Of a stretch of 64,000 nucleotides of DNA, positions 11,721 through 22,844 are shown in pieces. Origin of the DNA: Themeda triandra (taxonomy: Eukaryota > Streptophyta > Magnoliopsida > Poales > Poaceae); assembly GCA_018135685.1 (NCBI GenBank), contig JAENPR010000024.1, positions 806,001 to 870,000 of the forward strand. The letters are read 5' to 3'. Each line of letters opens with the position of its first letter. Position 1 is the first letter of the stretch. The notes beneath the pieces were generated by a model that saw nothing but the letters and a program-made list of their open reading frames with translations, was not told where the DNA came from and made no database searches. Position numbers and translations under genes: made by a program.

Positions 11721-12358
11721 TGACGCGCACGCGCTAATTAGTCAGGCCGAGTTAGCTTCACCAAACGACCCGCTAAGGTATCAGTGTATCACTAAATGAC
11801 CCAGTCCTTCACCGGATCATAGGTATCCCTGACTTCAATACTGGTTAAATCTCTAAGACTCGTCACTAGATGATCCGTTAAGAATCACCCTTATCATCTA
11901 TGGCATGTCATTTTATTTCAAGTCCAATTCAACATTTTTTGGATCCTTGAATTGAAACCCTCAAAGAGGCCCTTTGCCACCATCAATCCTGAGAGTCATG
12001 CAATTCTATGCTTTTGATTAGATCGACTCTCTCAAGTTGAATGCCTTAGAGCCCTCTTAAAAATAGTACGTCCAAAGAAAAACATATTACACACTACCAA
12101 GTGAATGTCTCCAAGACTGCAACCTTCATTAGCTATAATGTGTCTTTAGCCTTCATGTTTCTCTCTTGTTCACAAATGATACCATGCTTTGGAGTCAAGT
12201 TCAATTCATGTGTCCATTCTCATCGACTAAACTCATATGTTAGTCACACATATTTGGGTTCCATAAATCACTAGCCCTATTAACTTCACAGCAGGGCCCT
12301 GGTTATATGGTTCTATTGTTTTTGTGTTGTGACATTTTTCTTCTTTTCTTTTCCTACA
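11721..12358. other. Unclassified intergenic DNA, possibly LTR-element debris
   Basis: No open frame of interest. Phrases such as CACCGGATCATAGGTATCCC resemble those in some grass retroelement internal regions, but I cannot support a firm call. Confidence 0.25.
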
Positions 12359-12950
12359 GGAAACCTAATAGTGCTACCTTGTACCTTTGTTCTTTATCAC
12401 TATATGAATTGGCGCTATTATTAGTGCCAATTCGTTCAAACAAACACTGACAACATCAACCATGTAATGCTAATGTCCTAGGATAACTACTATCATATTT
12501 GTTTGTCAATTCTAATATTTTTTTTGGCAAAGTTTCTAGAGCAACTTCCAAGCTAAATCTAGGAGGAGCTTTGCTAAATAGTTTTTTTTACTAAAAAGTA
12601 ATTCTCTAAAATGAATTAGGGGGACGAGAGCTTAAAAAAAGTAGCTTCTCGTGATTCACCCCACTGTATATGTATAGAGAATCTAACTTCCACACATTAT
12701 CTGGAGCATGAGAAGTTGTATTAAAAAATTGGTCCTAGGAAACAATAATAACGTTGAAGAGTAGTACATTATGGGTGTTGCATGTAGACTTTAATGGCAT
12801 TCTGTATATGAGATGGCAATATTAGTTAGATACATACAATCATCACGATACAGTTCACAATGAATAACATTACAATAATATATAGCTTTTCTGATCCCTA
12901 GCTAGCTAGAAGACCGAAACTCTAATGACAAAGAGGCTTGATAATAAGGT

Positions 12951-13189
12951 ACTCCTCCGTCCCAAAAAGAGTGTCACTTTAGGTTTTTCATCTATCATGT
13001 TTGATTCTCCGTCTTATTCAAAAAAGTTTTATAAATGTTATTTATTTTTTATAACTTATTTATCATTAGAGATACTTTAACACTAATTTATTTATTTTAT
13101 GATATACTTAAAAATTTTCAATAAGACGAAGTGGTCAAACACAATGTCTGTAAGTCAAAAACGACACTCTTTTTGGGACGGAGGGAGTA
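12951..13189. mobile_element. Stowaway-like MITE with TA target duplication
   Basis: The ends are CTCCTCCGTCCCAAAAAGAG and its inverted partner CTCTTTTTGGGACGGAGGGAG, flanked by TA on both sides (12950-12951 and 13188-13189). The body of about 240 bp is AT-rich and largely self-complementary. The paralogous site at 2750-2751 has a single TA and no element, which fixes the boundaries. Stowaway elements are non-autonomous Tc1/mariner-type transposons (family knowledge). Confidence 0.92.
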
Positions 13190-13460
13190 GAAAGATGTCT
13201 AGATCAGAAGTAAAATGAGATCAACAAATCATGCATCATCAATTAAGAAGGATGGCCTTGAATTTGGGCCGACACCAAATTGAATAGATTGTAGCCACTG
13301 CCGAGAGAAGACCAAATGCAATCACGACTGCCACTTTTTGGTAGTAAGTCTCAGGTGCTGTGAAGAACGGCAGTCCACACATATTATGGTCAGAATCAGA
13401 ATGACACATAGATAAATCCCAATGAAGATCTGAAAAAAAAAGTGCGCATAGGTGAGGTTA

Positions 13461-13814
13461 CATCTACAACAACTCCTTAAAATAGGTTGCTATTCTTATA
13501 ACTTTGACAAAAACACAAAAATCTCTATCCAACAAATCCTTGAAATAGGTTGCTATTTATTCCAACTTTGTATCCGAGGGTGTCGCGCCGCGCGCGGAGT
13601 GAGTTGCTATCCACGCATGCGAAACACTCCCAGCCGCGAAATTCCTCTCTCCCGCATGAAAGACGATCAGGTGGAGATGGAATCGGTCCTAGGTGGGCCT
13701 ACCTTTTTTATTTTACCAAGTTAAAATAGCAAAATTATTGGAGAGAGATCTTTTTTTCACTTGCTAAAATTTAGGATTTGATAAGTAAATTTTATCAAGT
13801 TGTTGGAGATGCTC
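13461..13814. mobile_element. PIF/Harbinger-like non-autonomous element, TTA target duplication
   Basis: The 354-bp insert lies between two TTA trinucleotides (13458-13460 and 13815-13817). Copy 1 of the block has a single TTA. The right terminus reads GTTGGAGATGCTC outward; the left is a decayed match (CATCTACAACAAC). The same GAGCATCTCCAACA-type termini bound the elements at 35686, 52945 and 53999. The 3-bp TWA duplication points to PIF/Harbinger (family knowledge). Confidence 0.8.
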
Positions 13815-13881
13815 TTAGAGTATAAAAACTTTACTGCGTGCATCATGTCGAATATAATGATAAATTGTACCAGAGATGAGA

Positions 13882-14072
13882 TTACTGCACTCTTAGCACA
13901 ACTAGGGATGCCTCTGAAAGCGGCTCGTCGCGGTTCCTGTCCACGACGCCGGCTGGTTGTTGCGAGTGTGCAACTGCATCCTCGTCCATATGTCCAATAC
14001 TGGCTGATTCGTCGGCTTCAAAAACGTTAATCTCCGGTCCAGCCTCTCCTGCCAATATGTCGAACGGTACAC
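13882..14072 (-). CDS. Terminal exon of an unrecognised gene
   Basis: A strong acceptor, AGTTTCCCAG, precedes a 191-base open exon that needs one base from the previous exon and ends at TAA (13882-13884). The 63 residues are acidic, with VPFDILAGEAGPEINVFEAD, a GHMDEDAVAH segment and the end LVVLRVQ. Copy 1 of the block keeps only the last codons (about 3094-3147). Upstream exons should lie at 14.1-15.3 kb but none could be fixed. The function is unknown. Confidence 0.5.
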
Positions 14073-15334
14073 CTGGGAAACTCTTATATATCGTTGTCGC
14101 ATGGACTAGGCGTGCCACAGTATATAGCGAACAAGAGTGGATCGGTGATATCCACACATTGTTCCATGGCGATCGATCCCCATGAGAAGCAAGGCAAAGC
14201 AAAGCAAGCAGGCTGCACCACCGCCAAGCAAGAAACATTTGCAGAGTATAACGGTTTGTGCAGGCAGACACCGATCAATTACGATTTACTGCAAGGAGTG
14301 AAAAACAAAAACGATACGACAAGCATTCAGTTAACGCCCATAGCACTGGGGCTGTCAGTCATGCAAGCATCACAAGCATAAATCAATTCAGCTGTCAGCC
14401 AGTGAAACTTTTGATACTGAAGTTCAGCCAGCGAAACTTTTGATACTGAAGTTGTCAGCCAGTGAAACTTGTGATGCTGATGAACAATAGCAAAACATCT
14501 CCACAAGGCAATAAGAAACTTGTGCTAGGTCAGTTCATGCCAAAAGTGATTTCAGAAATGACGACAAGAATACTATCTCTGGGTCTTGTTACTCTCTGAA
14601 CTTCTATGCGTACTTGTAGCCCCATCCAATCTGTTTGTGTATGGAACAGTCCGAAACTGCCAAAGAAAGAAACAAGAAAAGATGAGGAATTATCAACAAA
14701 AAAGAAATTCATATCAAACTAGCAGCTCATCCATTATAAGCAACAAACAAGACATTGCACATCACTACTAAAGCATTGTACTTATATTTTTTGCTTTATG
14801 GCAATACTAAATTGCAAATAAGCTAGTATAGCCTAGTAATCTGCTTGCGTGAACGCCCTTTACAATGAGATACAAATACCTAATCAAGTAAACTCTTTTA
14901 ATGTTATATAATGGAAAGCTTTTGTTTCTGTAATCTACTCCAGAGACCAAAAGACATACTTAGTTGATTGTAGGAATTCAAAGCACATGCTATGATGTTT
15001 CAACAACTTGAGGTGTACGTGTTCCAGGTGCTTGTTACAAATGCTCATACCTTTTCTTCTAATTTACTCTTTTCCACATCCCAACTACCACCATTGCACC
15101 TCTTAGCTTGGTTTTCGTTATTATGAAATTTATATCTGAGATAAGAAGAAAAACCCTTTTGCCTAGGTTTAAGAGAGACTACAAATGAAGTGATTGCAAA
15201 TGTAGTCCTTGCTTGTAAACAGAAGTAGCAATGGCAAATTCTTGTACACAGCTATTCTTGTAAACCTTGCTGATGATCAACCATGTACACACAGCAAGGG
15301 TTCTTTATGCTGCCCAATTCTAATGTTATAAGCC
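14073..15334. other. Probable intron or intergenic DNA upstream of the 14.0-kb exon
   Basis: No exon could be supported. The block near 14115-14200 (TATATAGCGAAC, then CGATCCCCATGAGAAGCAA) recurs at about 25537-25612 and 36893-36965, which marks a dispersed or duplicated segment. Confidence 0.4.
14394..14482. repeat. Three-copy tandem repeat, about 30 bp
   Basis: Three consecutive copies are based on GTCAGCCAGTGAAACTTTTG followed by ATACTGAAG. The middle copy lacks the leading GT and the last copy has diverged at its end. Confidence 0.8.
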
Positions 15335-15362
15335 TATAAGCCTATAACATGTACCAGTTCAG

Positions 15363-16110
15363 TGAGGCTGCTTGATCTTAACAGCCAAATGGAAGACCAG
15401 ATTGTGTGGAAGTTTGATCCTTCTGGCAAATACACTGCAAAATCTGCCTACAGCATCCAATTCAGCGGCAACACTTACTCAAACTTTCCAAGACTGATCT
15501 GGAGAATTTGGGCGCCGCCGAAGTGCAAGCTTTTCCTATGGATGCTCCTTCAAAACCGGCTATGGACAGCGGCAAGACTACAAGTCCGAGGATGGGAGAA
15601 CAACTACTTCTGCGGCCTCTGTATCCGAAATCTTGAGACGGCCACACACCTCTTCACAGAATGCCAATACTCACACTTTATTTGGGAGCAGTTATCTACC
15701 TGGAGCCACTGTTGGAACCTGAACCCTTCATGATGGAGTGGAGCTTTGGACAATGGAAGATTGGTTTCTGCAGATGACGGAAGCGGGCGACAAGAAGGCT
15801 CACATGCTGGCTGCTATAACCTTATGGTGCATTTGGAAGCATAGAAATGCAGTGGTCTTTGACAAATCAACGAGCACAGCGATGCAAGTATTTTCCTATG
15901 TCAAAGATGAGGCGGACATGTGGGCTCATGCCGGAGGAAAAGTTGTTAGGCCCCTTTTTGTTGGAATAAACACTGTGAGTAGTTAGTAATTTACACCTTC
16001 CCCCTCTGTAGTGGTCTGCTGCAGAGGGTCACGCTACTCGCGTGTTATGTTGTAAACTCTCTTCGATGTTATTATATATATAGCAGGGAAACCGGATCTT
16101 TAAAAGAAAA
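15363..16110 (+). mobile_element. 5'-truncated LINE with zf-RVT and RNase-H-like tail
   Basis: The 748-bp insert is flanked by a 28-bp target duplication (15335-15362 and 16111-16138, two mismatches) and ends with AAAAGAAAA. Frame 15362-15733 encodes the zinc-binding domain found after plant LINE reverse transcriptases: W-K-F-D-P-S-G-K-Y-T-A-K-S-A-Y, then KCKLFLWMLLQNRLWTA, then CGLC...ETATHLFTEC. Frame 15738-15986 continues after a frameshift and stop near 15730 with a WCIWKHRNAVVFD motif typical of the C-terminal end. The reverse transcriptase itself is missing. This is a dead insertion made by target-primed reverse transcription. Confidence 0.9.
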
Positions 16111-16346
16111 TATAAGCCTCTAGCATGTACCAGTTCAGAATAATAAACAGAAGTAGCAATGGCAAATAAATGACAGCAAATTGTTCAGAGATACAAGATA
16201 CCGTAACAAAAGGCTAGAAATTAGGTGCATCACATATACCAAAACTCAACAGGTAGCTTAGGAAAAACATAGTTCACCAATAATTCCTATGTCTATGCAT
16301 GCGATTAAACAAAAGATAGCTCTGTAAGGAAAAATATGGTTGACCA

Positions 16347-16787
16347 ACGTTTCCTTTGTCAAGAAGTAAGGTAGGACAGGTCGTAAGAGCATCATCACAT
16401 ATCACACACCAGGACAAGCAGACTTGCCAATAAACCATCTTTTGGTAAGGACAAACAACAATGTAGAAGTGAATGATGTATGAATCTAAAAGTAGACTAA
16501 ACGTAGAAGTTATCCAATGCAGAAGTTATGCTATCTAAATGTAGAAGTTAATCCAGTGATGAATTATAGATTGCATTCCAAGGTTCCTGATAACATGTGC
16601 CATACATGATCCAACAAGCATGGCATTATTAGTTTCCTAATAACATAGGTAGGACATAGATACTGTCTCTAATAAATATATGACAAAGATAGCATGGGCA
16701 TAGATGACAAACAACATGCAGTAGATAGATAAATAAGCAACAGACAAGCATATCGGCAACAGAAACTGAAGATGACGGATTAGAGGA
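16347..16787. repeat. Duplicated block, copy 2 (partner 5136-5535)
   Basis: It is similar to 5136-5535 but includes extra short repeats of the GTAGAAGTTATCCA type around 16495-16555. Downstream, the coding sequence present after copy 1 is absent. Confidence 0.7.
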
Positions 16788-17446
16788 TATACACTTTAGC
16801 AAGTAACAAACATAACTCGTTAGTGAAAAGTTAACTAGGAAAACACATATACAAACATCAAAACCATAATGTGATCTGGTTCAACAGTAATAATGCAGTA
16901 TCCTCTTAATTCATTGCTCGTGTAAATAAAGCCGGTTTTCATTGATAAACGACACAAAGCGTCTCAATTTTACTTGGAAGTGTACTCCTGTTACGAACTA
17001 AATACTAAGAGAAAGTATATGAAATTCCTAGATCTTCTGTAAAAATAAAAAAATAAAGCCATATAACACAGAATAAGAAGAAACGAGGAGAGGGCAGTAG
17101 GCTATGGTAATATAATCAAATTCACATGAGCTGCATACAAATGAACACACATATTGATCCCATATGAATGGATTTTTTTAATACACAAAGGTACACCCGA
17201 ATATGTTTAATGCTGACAAATTACTGAAACACCCAAGCCCCAGCTTCGTGCACACATTGGATTACTATATCAGTTATAAGCTGACTTTTCAACACGATAA
17301 GGCACTACTAATGCAATCATCACAACAAATCAATCAAAAGAACTCTGATGAATTATTATAACAGGAACAACTAAAACAAAGATGTTCTGTAATAGTATAA
17401 TGTCAACAAGAAATAATGCACGCTAAGGGTGGATACCTTGTGCAGC
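16788..17446. other. 3' flank of gene B
   Basis: AT-rich with no supported coding exon. A donor-like GTATCC follows the gene B stop codon, so an intron in the 3' untranslated region is possible. Confidence 0.3.
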
Positions 17447-18776
17447 TCACTGCAGCGAATCGCCCTCATCCTTAGGCTTGGGAACTGTAACCAGAATCAC
17501 CGCATTTGGCACAGCCCAAACGCCTACTATAACAGCATAGCCCAGGCGTGCAACATCAAAGAGCACAGCAGCCAGCCTCCACATAAGAGATCCTTTTTCT
17601 TGACGACGCAGTATCATAGTGGCAAGAAACATAAATGCCACAATGGGAAGCAACGCATACAGCGGGGCCACCTTAACGCCTTTGGGAAGCCGGGGAACTC
17701 TGTCTTTCTTTGGAAGCTGCTCATTGACCGATCCCACCATGACGTTATGGTTGCTTGCCAGCTACCGCAATCATCACCAGTTCACATGAAAATCATACAA
17801 ATGAGGAAAAGGGTGTTAGAAATACATTACATAACCAGGTTGTCTTATTTTTGTTTTTTTAAAAAAGGGGTTCTGCCAAAGAGAGCTGATATTCCAGTTG
17901 CCCCCTAAGCTCAAACACAAAAGAAAAAGAGGAGATGACCACAAACCTTCACAATTAATGAAATAGAAGATACACTAAATGACCAGATAAGACGCAGTTA
18001 AAAAATGGTCGAGAGGAAACTTCAGCAATTTGAGTAGGCAAACACACTGGTACTAGAGTCTAGAGATCCACTATGAAACCGGAATTCTCTGAAGAGTGAA
18101 AACATCTACTAAAATATAGTGCTGCAACGGAATCAGATTCCCACATGAGTATACATTAGATCAAATTCTAGAGAAAATTCTATATTTTTGTAGATTCCTA
18201 GAGAAAATTCTATATTTTTGTAGATTCCTCATGCTAGCTTCAATCTGGATAATGACACCATTTGAAGCAAAACGAACAAGCTTTCCATCTCAGGATCAAA
18301 CAAACTTCACCTACTAAATTGGTCCTATGCTCTAAATAGCACAGTCAAGCACTCAAGTTCATAGATTTTGCTAATAACGACAGAGAAACTGAGTTCAGGA
18401 GCGTTTAGAGCATCGATACCTTCTCCCTCTCCTCCTCCTTGAGAGCGAGCTGCTTGGCATGCTTCCGGACGCGCATCATGACCAGCGGGAGGAAAGACGG
18501 GAGAAGCAGCACCATGACGAACATGCAGCACGCGCGGACGGCGATGCCGGCGGCTTCCACGGCGGACCCCTTCCCGCAGACCCAGCGCCCGAGGACCTCG
18601 ACGACGGTGCCGACGAAGTCGTGCGCCCAGGCCGCCGCCAGGGAGCCGTAGAGCACGGCGTCCGTGGCCGCGCGGAACAGGCGCAACACCCCCGCCTCCT
18701 CCTTCGCGCTCGGGAGCGGGCCACGCCGAGGCCCCGCCGCCGCCGCCGCCGCCGGAACCCTAGCCCGTCGAAGCAT
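17447..18776 (-). CDS. Small multi-pass membrane protein, 223 residues (gene B)
   Basis: Exon 1 is 18776-18420 and exon 2 is 17761-17447, joined in phase 0. The donor is GAGAAG|GTATCG and the acceptor TTGCGGTAG. The protein has an alanine-rich N-terminus, hydrophobic segments at about residues 40-62 and 74-101, a charged loop (RVRKHAKQLALKEEEREK) at the exon junction, then hydrophobic segments at about 150-170 and 181-212, and an acidic tail. Four membrane passes are likely. Gene C is a clear paralogue, sharing PLVMMR, WAH, MWR, VLFDVA and ILVTVP. A weaker link to genes D and E is the E-[VI]-L-x-x-W pattern. ATG 18776 was chosen because gene C starts with the same ML-R residues. I do not recognise the family. 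Confidence 0.72.
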
Positions 18777-19200
18777 CTCTCGCCGCCGTGCGATTCGAGC
18801 GGGGAGGAGTGGGTTGGTGTACGGAAGCGAGTGTGGAGGGGAGGCTTCTCGAAGAAGCTTCCGAGTAACAAGGGGTTTAAGAGAAAATCGGGTCATCGGG
18901 TCGTCGCACTCTTATCGGGTTTGGGGATAATTGCTATATCCACCCAATAAACCGTCCTGGTTTTAAAGGCCTATCAAATGTTTTTTCGAACAAAAATCAA
19001 GGATTTCGTTCTATGAAAATGGTAATGTTCGTTCCTTTGGAACAAAGGTTTGTGTGTAAGAAAATTAGAGTAATGTTTCCTATATAATGTTGGATTTGAT
19101 AGAAAAATTATAGAAAAGAAATATCCAATTTGCCAATTTGACCTATTTGATGTTTGTCTCATTTCAGCTGGCTTTCCTTTTCACAAAGCACTATTGAAAC
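18777..19200 (-). promoter_or_regulatory. Upstream region of gene B
   Basis: GC-rich to about 18900, then AT-rich. No TATA box was assigned with confidence. Part of the 5' leader probably lies at 18777-18900. Confidence 0.3.
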
Positions 19201-20390
19201 AACATAAATCAACCGAAAAAACCACTAGCTGAACAACAAGCAACATGAACGAGTGAATAAAAAGTTTGATCTACATGGAATTTAGCCTGAATTGCCCCAT
19301 CTAACCTCACCCGTTCAAACTTTGATTCTAACATGAGGAGGACGCCATGCATTCCAATTCAGTTCTTATGTTTTCTTTTTTTTTCTCAATCCTACGTTTT
19401 TAACATCTTTCTTGCCAAAAGAGAGCATACAAGGTGCAATAGTCAATGCATATCACTATATGACAGATTTCATATAATAAAATAAACTACAACCAAGTCT
19501 GTTTGAAAAGGCTATAGATTTGCAAAAACAAGGTGGAATTCAAATCAAATTTCTAAATTGAAAAACCATCCATGCTGATTTATAAGAGGTTTTCATGTGT
19601 GCATGATATTTTCTATGAATAACCATATTTATAATTGGTGGCGTGGGTCTATAAAAATTAGAAGATGGTCATGTCCTAGTTTTATTTTTTTTTCTGAGCT
19701 CAGCCCTAGTTTTATTTCTTCCTATTGAATTATTTTCACGCTCATTTTAGTGCAGCAACTTTGTGACCTTGTCAAGGATAGCCACTATAAAATGATGGTT
19801 ATGTTGACCATCCATGTTCTGCCTATACAAGGCTCCAAGCACAAAATGTACCTTACTTATTAGAAAGAGGTCAAAGTAAAGGGAATTTATAGTTGAACTT
19901 TTAGTGGTGAACTTAGGATTGTTTAGATCTTAATTAGTCTAGGAGATGCTTTGAGGGCTATGAAGACCTATGTCTGCTTTGGTGCGAGCATGATGCAGTC
20001 AGGCATCGTGCTAGACTTAGGAGGCTGATGGATGGATCCTTTATCCAAGACATGATCAATGTTATGGCAGTTGATTCCATCGGTAGGAGGTTACTTTGTG
20101 GTTACTACTTGCACGGGCAAGGGTACTCGTAGACACTCCCCACAAGGATATTAACTTCGAGTTATCGACTTCATCGCTGATAGCCATAGAGAGTAAATCA
20201 GTGGATCAAACTTAATGGACCATAAGTTGAAAGTGTTGAACCTTTGCTATACGCCTATACCTAATAATTCAACCATCAATGTTTTTCATCGATTATGCAT
20301 TTTATTCTAGTTCCCAAACGCTGGGTCTTATTATATGTCCGGTTGGCGAACCCAGTACGAGGATGACACTACTAACTTTGGCATTCGGCC
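19201..20390. other. Unclassified intergenic DNA
   Basis: No supported gene. The stretch at about 19920-20280 has more even base composition than its surroundings and may be eroded retroelement sequence, but no domain could be read. Confidence 0.3.
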
Positions 20391-20505
20391 TTTCAAATTT
20401 CCTCAAGACTGTTTGGCTGGTAGACCAGATTTTGATTCATAAGATTTTTCTGTTTCAAATTTCCTCAAGACTGTTTGGCTGGTAGACCAGATTTTGATTC
20501 ATAAA
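20391..20505. repeat. Tandem duplication, 62-bp period
   Basis: The segment from TTTCAAATTTCCTCAAGACT to TTTTGATTCATAA appears at 20391 and again at 20453 without visible changes over about 50 bp. Confidence 0.9.
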
Positions 20506-22844
20506 AAAAATATAAAATAAATAATGCTTAAAACTATTCTAAATGTTTTATGTACAAATAACAACTTAAATATAACCAATTTAACTTGTTGCACTAAAAA
20601 GGATTAACTCAAAAGGAGTAGGAAGCAAAGATACGAGAATCTATGCGAAACCAGCCTCAGGTGATTCTCCCGATTCTGACAAGAAACCAAAACATTTCTC
20701 CTAGCCAAGTAAACTAAAAATTCAGGATATATTGTGCCAAGTTTCAAAATTGCTCACATGAGTAGCATCAACACCACGCTCACAAGATATGTGCACAGTA
20801 CCGAACAAGCTGTTGAAGCCTGGTCAATCATCATAACTGATAAACATAGAAGTTCAAGCTTCAAGGAGCAAGATATAAACCTCTACTGGGCCATATAAAA
20901 ACAGTCATTGCTCGCATCTTTTCTGGCACTTAAGAGCTGCCTAAGGGAACATAAACAGAATATCTTCTGGTATGCTAGCGGCTATTACATTATGCCAAGA
21001 TTAGCTCCAAAATGTTTGACGGTGAACAAAACAAAATTAGCACTTCCAGGTCTTGTTACTCAATGGACTTCCTACATTGCGCATCCTCAAATCTGCTCGT
21101 TTGTGACAGGGACTGAAACTGCAAAACAGCAAAATAAGGAAATTTCAGAAGTTTTCAATCAAGAAATTATCAGCAAAACAGTAGTTAGATAAAATGGCAG
21201 CACATGTATATCGTAGACACCAAACAATTCATGATACATCATGATAATTATACAATATTTTCTTTGTAAACATATATAGTGAATACAAGGAAGCTAGCAA
21301 TGGACGCAGTTCTGAATGGAAGGGCACATGTCACACAATGCAAATTCGAATCTACTTAGGTTAATCGTCAATCCTACTACAAGATACCCTGTGCATAGTT
21401 GGAGTTTTCACACATGGTACAACAGGTATCTTAGGACATCAGTACAAGACACATGTTGAGAGCACATAAAGCTCTAAATATGTGCTTATATTACATTGGG
21501 ATACTATGGCATATAAGGATATGCTTCAACCCTGCTAATAAAAGAATGACACATGTAGCCAACTAGGCCCCTGCAGTGAGCCTGCACCCATTTAAGATTC
21601 TACATGCAGTTTTTGCCTAAATACAGTGATATTCAATGCTATAACAAAAGAGCAAAACTAAGTGATAAAACACATCACAAGCAAAAGTTAGCTACTCAAA
21701 GATATACAACAAAACCTACACTTTAGGATGCCACATCATTAACAATATAGTGTGGTTATACCATTAATTCATTGGTCATGAAAATACAAGTTATATTTTT
21801 TCCATAAACAGTAGTCAATGGAGATTGCCACTTTGTATGTCAAAATTCACATCATCCTAATTAGCAAAATTTAGCAAATTAGTGGATAGAAATGGAAGTA
21901 TAAGAAAATATAGTTCTTTCTTAAAATGAAATTGACCAGTAGGTAAACACGCATATGCATATGTGCCAAGGATGATCTACAGAACTAGTTTGGTCGTAAT
22001 GATTTGTTAGCAACTGCAATTAGAATACAGTGAGATACGCTAAGGATTAATAACTAGCAACATCAACTTTTAGAAAACATTTGACAAGAATAACAGTTAC
22101 TAGTTATCATGTGTGGTATCAGTTCAAAAGGATTACTAAGCTTGGATTTATCATGAATTTTACATGATTTTTGGTTAAGTTCGCCAGAAAACATGTAATT
22201 AAAAATGTCTTGGGCTACAAAAGGCAGACCAATAGAAGTTTTTACCAAACTAGGGTCTCACTAAGAAAGTTATGCCTAACTAGCAATATGGCCAAATTAA
22301 TGACACTTTGTTAAGTTATCTGACAAGGGATACATGGTAAAAACTCATGGGTGTTTAACATAGAAACTTTTTAATGAAGCCTAATGGCTATTGCAAAGAA
22401 ATTCCTTGCAATGTTTGATTATACATTTACATTACATAAGAAAAGTAACGAAACTATAAGAATGGGATGGATAAAAAAATTACAATAAAGGGTCTAGGAC
22501 ACAGCAGAACAAAAAAGAAAGAGCAGCGAAATCTGGTGCCATAATAAAATTAATAATAGCTGAGTACAAATAAACACAACCATTGCTGCAAAGATGGATT
22601 TGGATGTCTACAAGTAAAATAAACAAGTCATAATTGCTGCCAAATTAGAGGAGCACCCAATTTTGCAGCAACTAAATTTTACTAATTCAGTTTTACATCA
22701 ACGTATACAAAAAGAGCTCAACAGACCAATGGCACAAAATCAAACAAGACAAAACTGAGCAAAGCAACATCCTGAACAAATATTGATAATGAAAAATATA
22801 GTACTGATAAATATGCACTGTGAAGAGCAGATACCTGGAGCAAG
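20506..22844. other. AT-rich region without a supported gene
   Basis: Frames are short and show no domain. It lies between genes B and C and probably includes the 3' flank of gene C. Confidence 0.35.

Larger units (their letters stand above)
12359..13929. repeat. Segmental duplicate, copy 2 (partner 2119-3147)
   Basis: This is the second copy of the 2.1-3.1 kb block, longer because it contains the Stowaway-like element at 12951-13189 and the PIF-like element at 13461-13814. Outside the insertions the two copies are closely similar with scattered substitutions and indels. The right end runs into the exon at 13882-14072. Confidence 0.8.
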
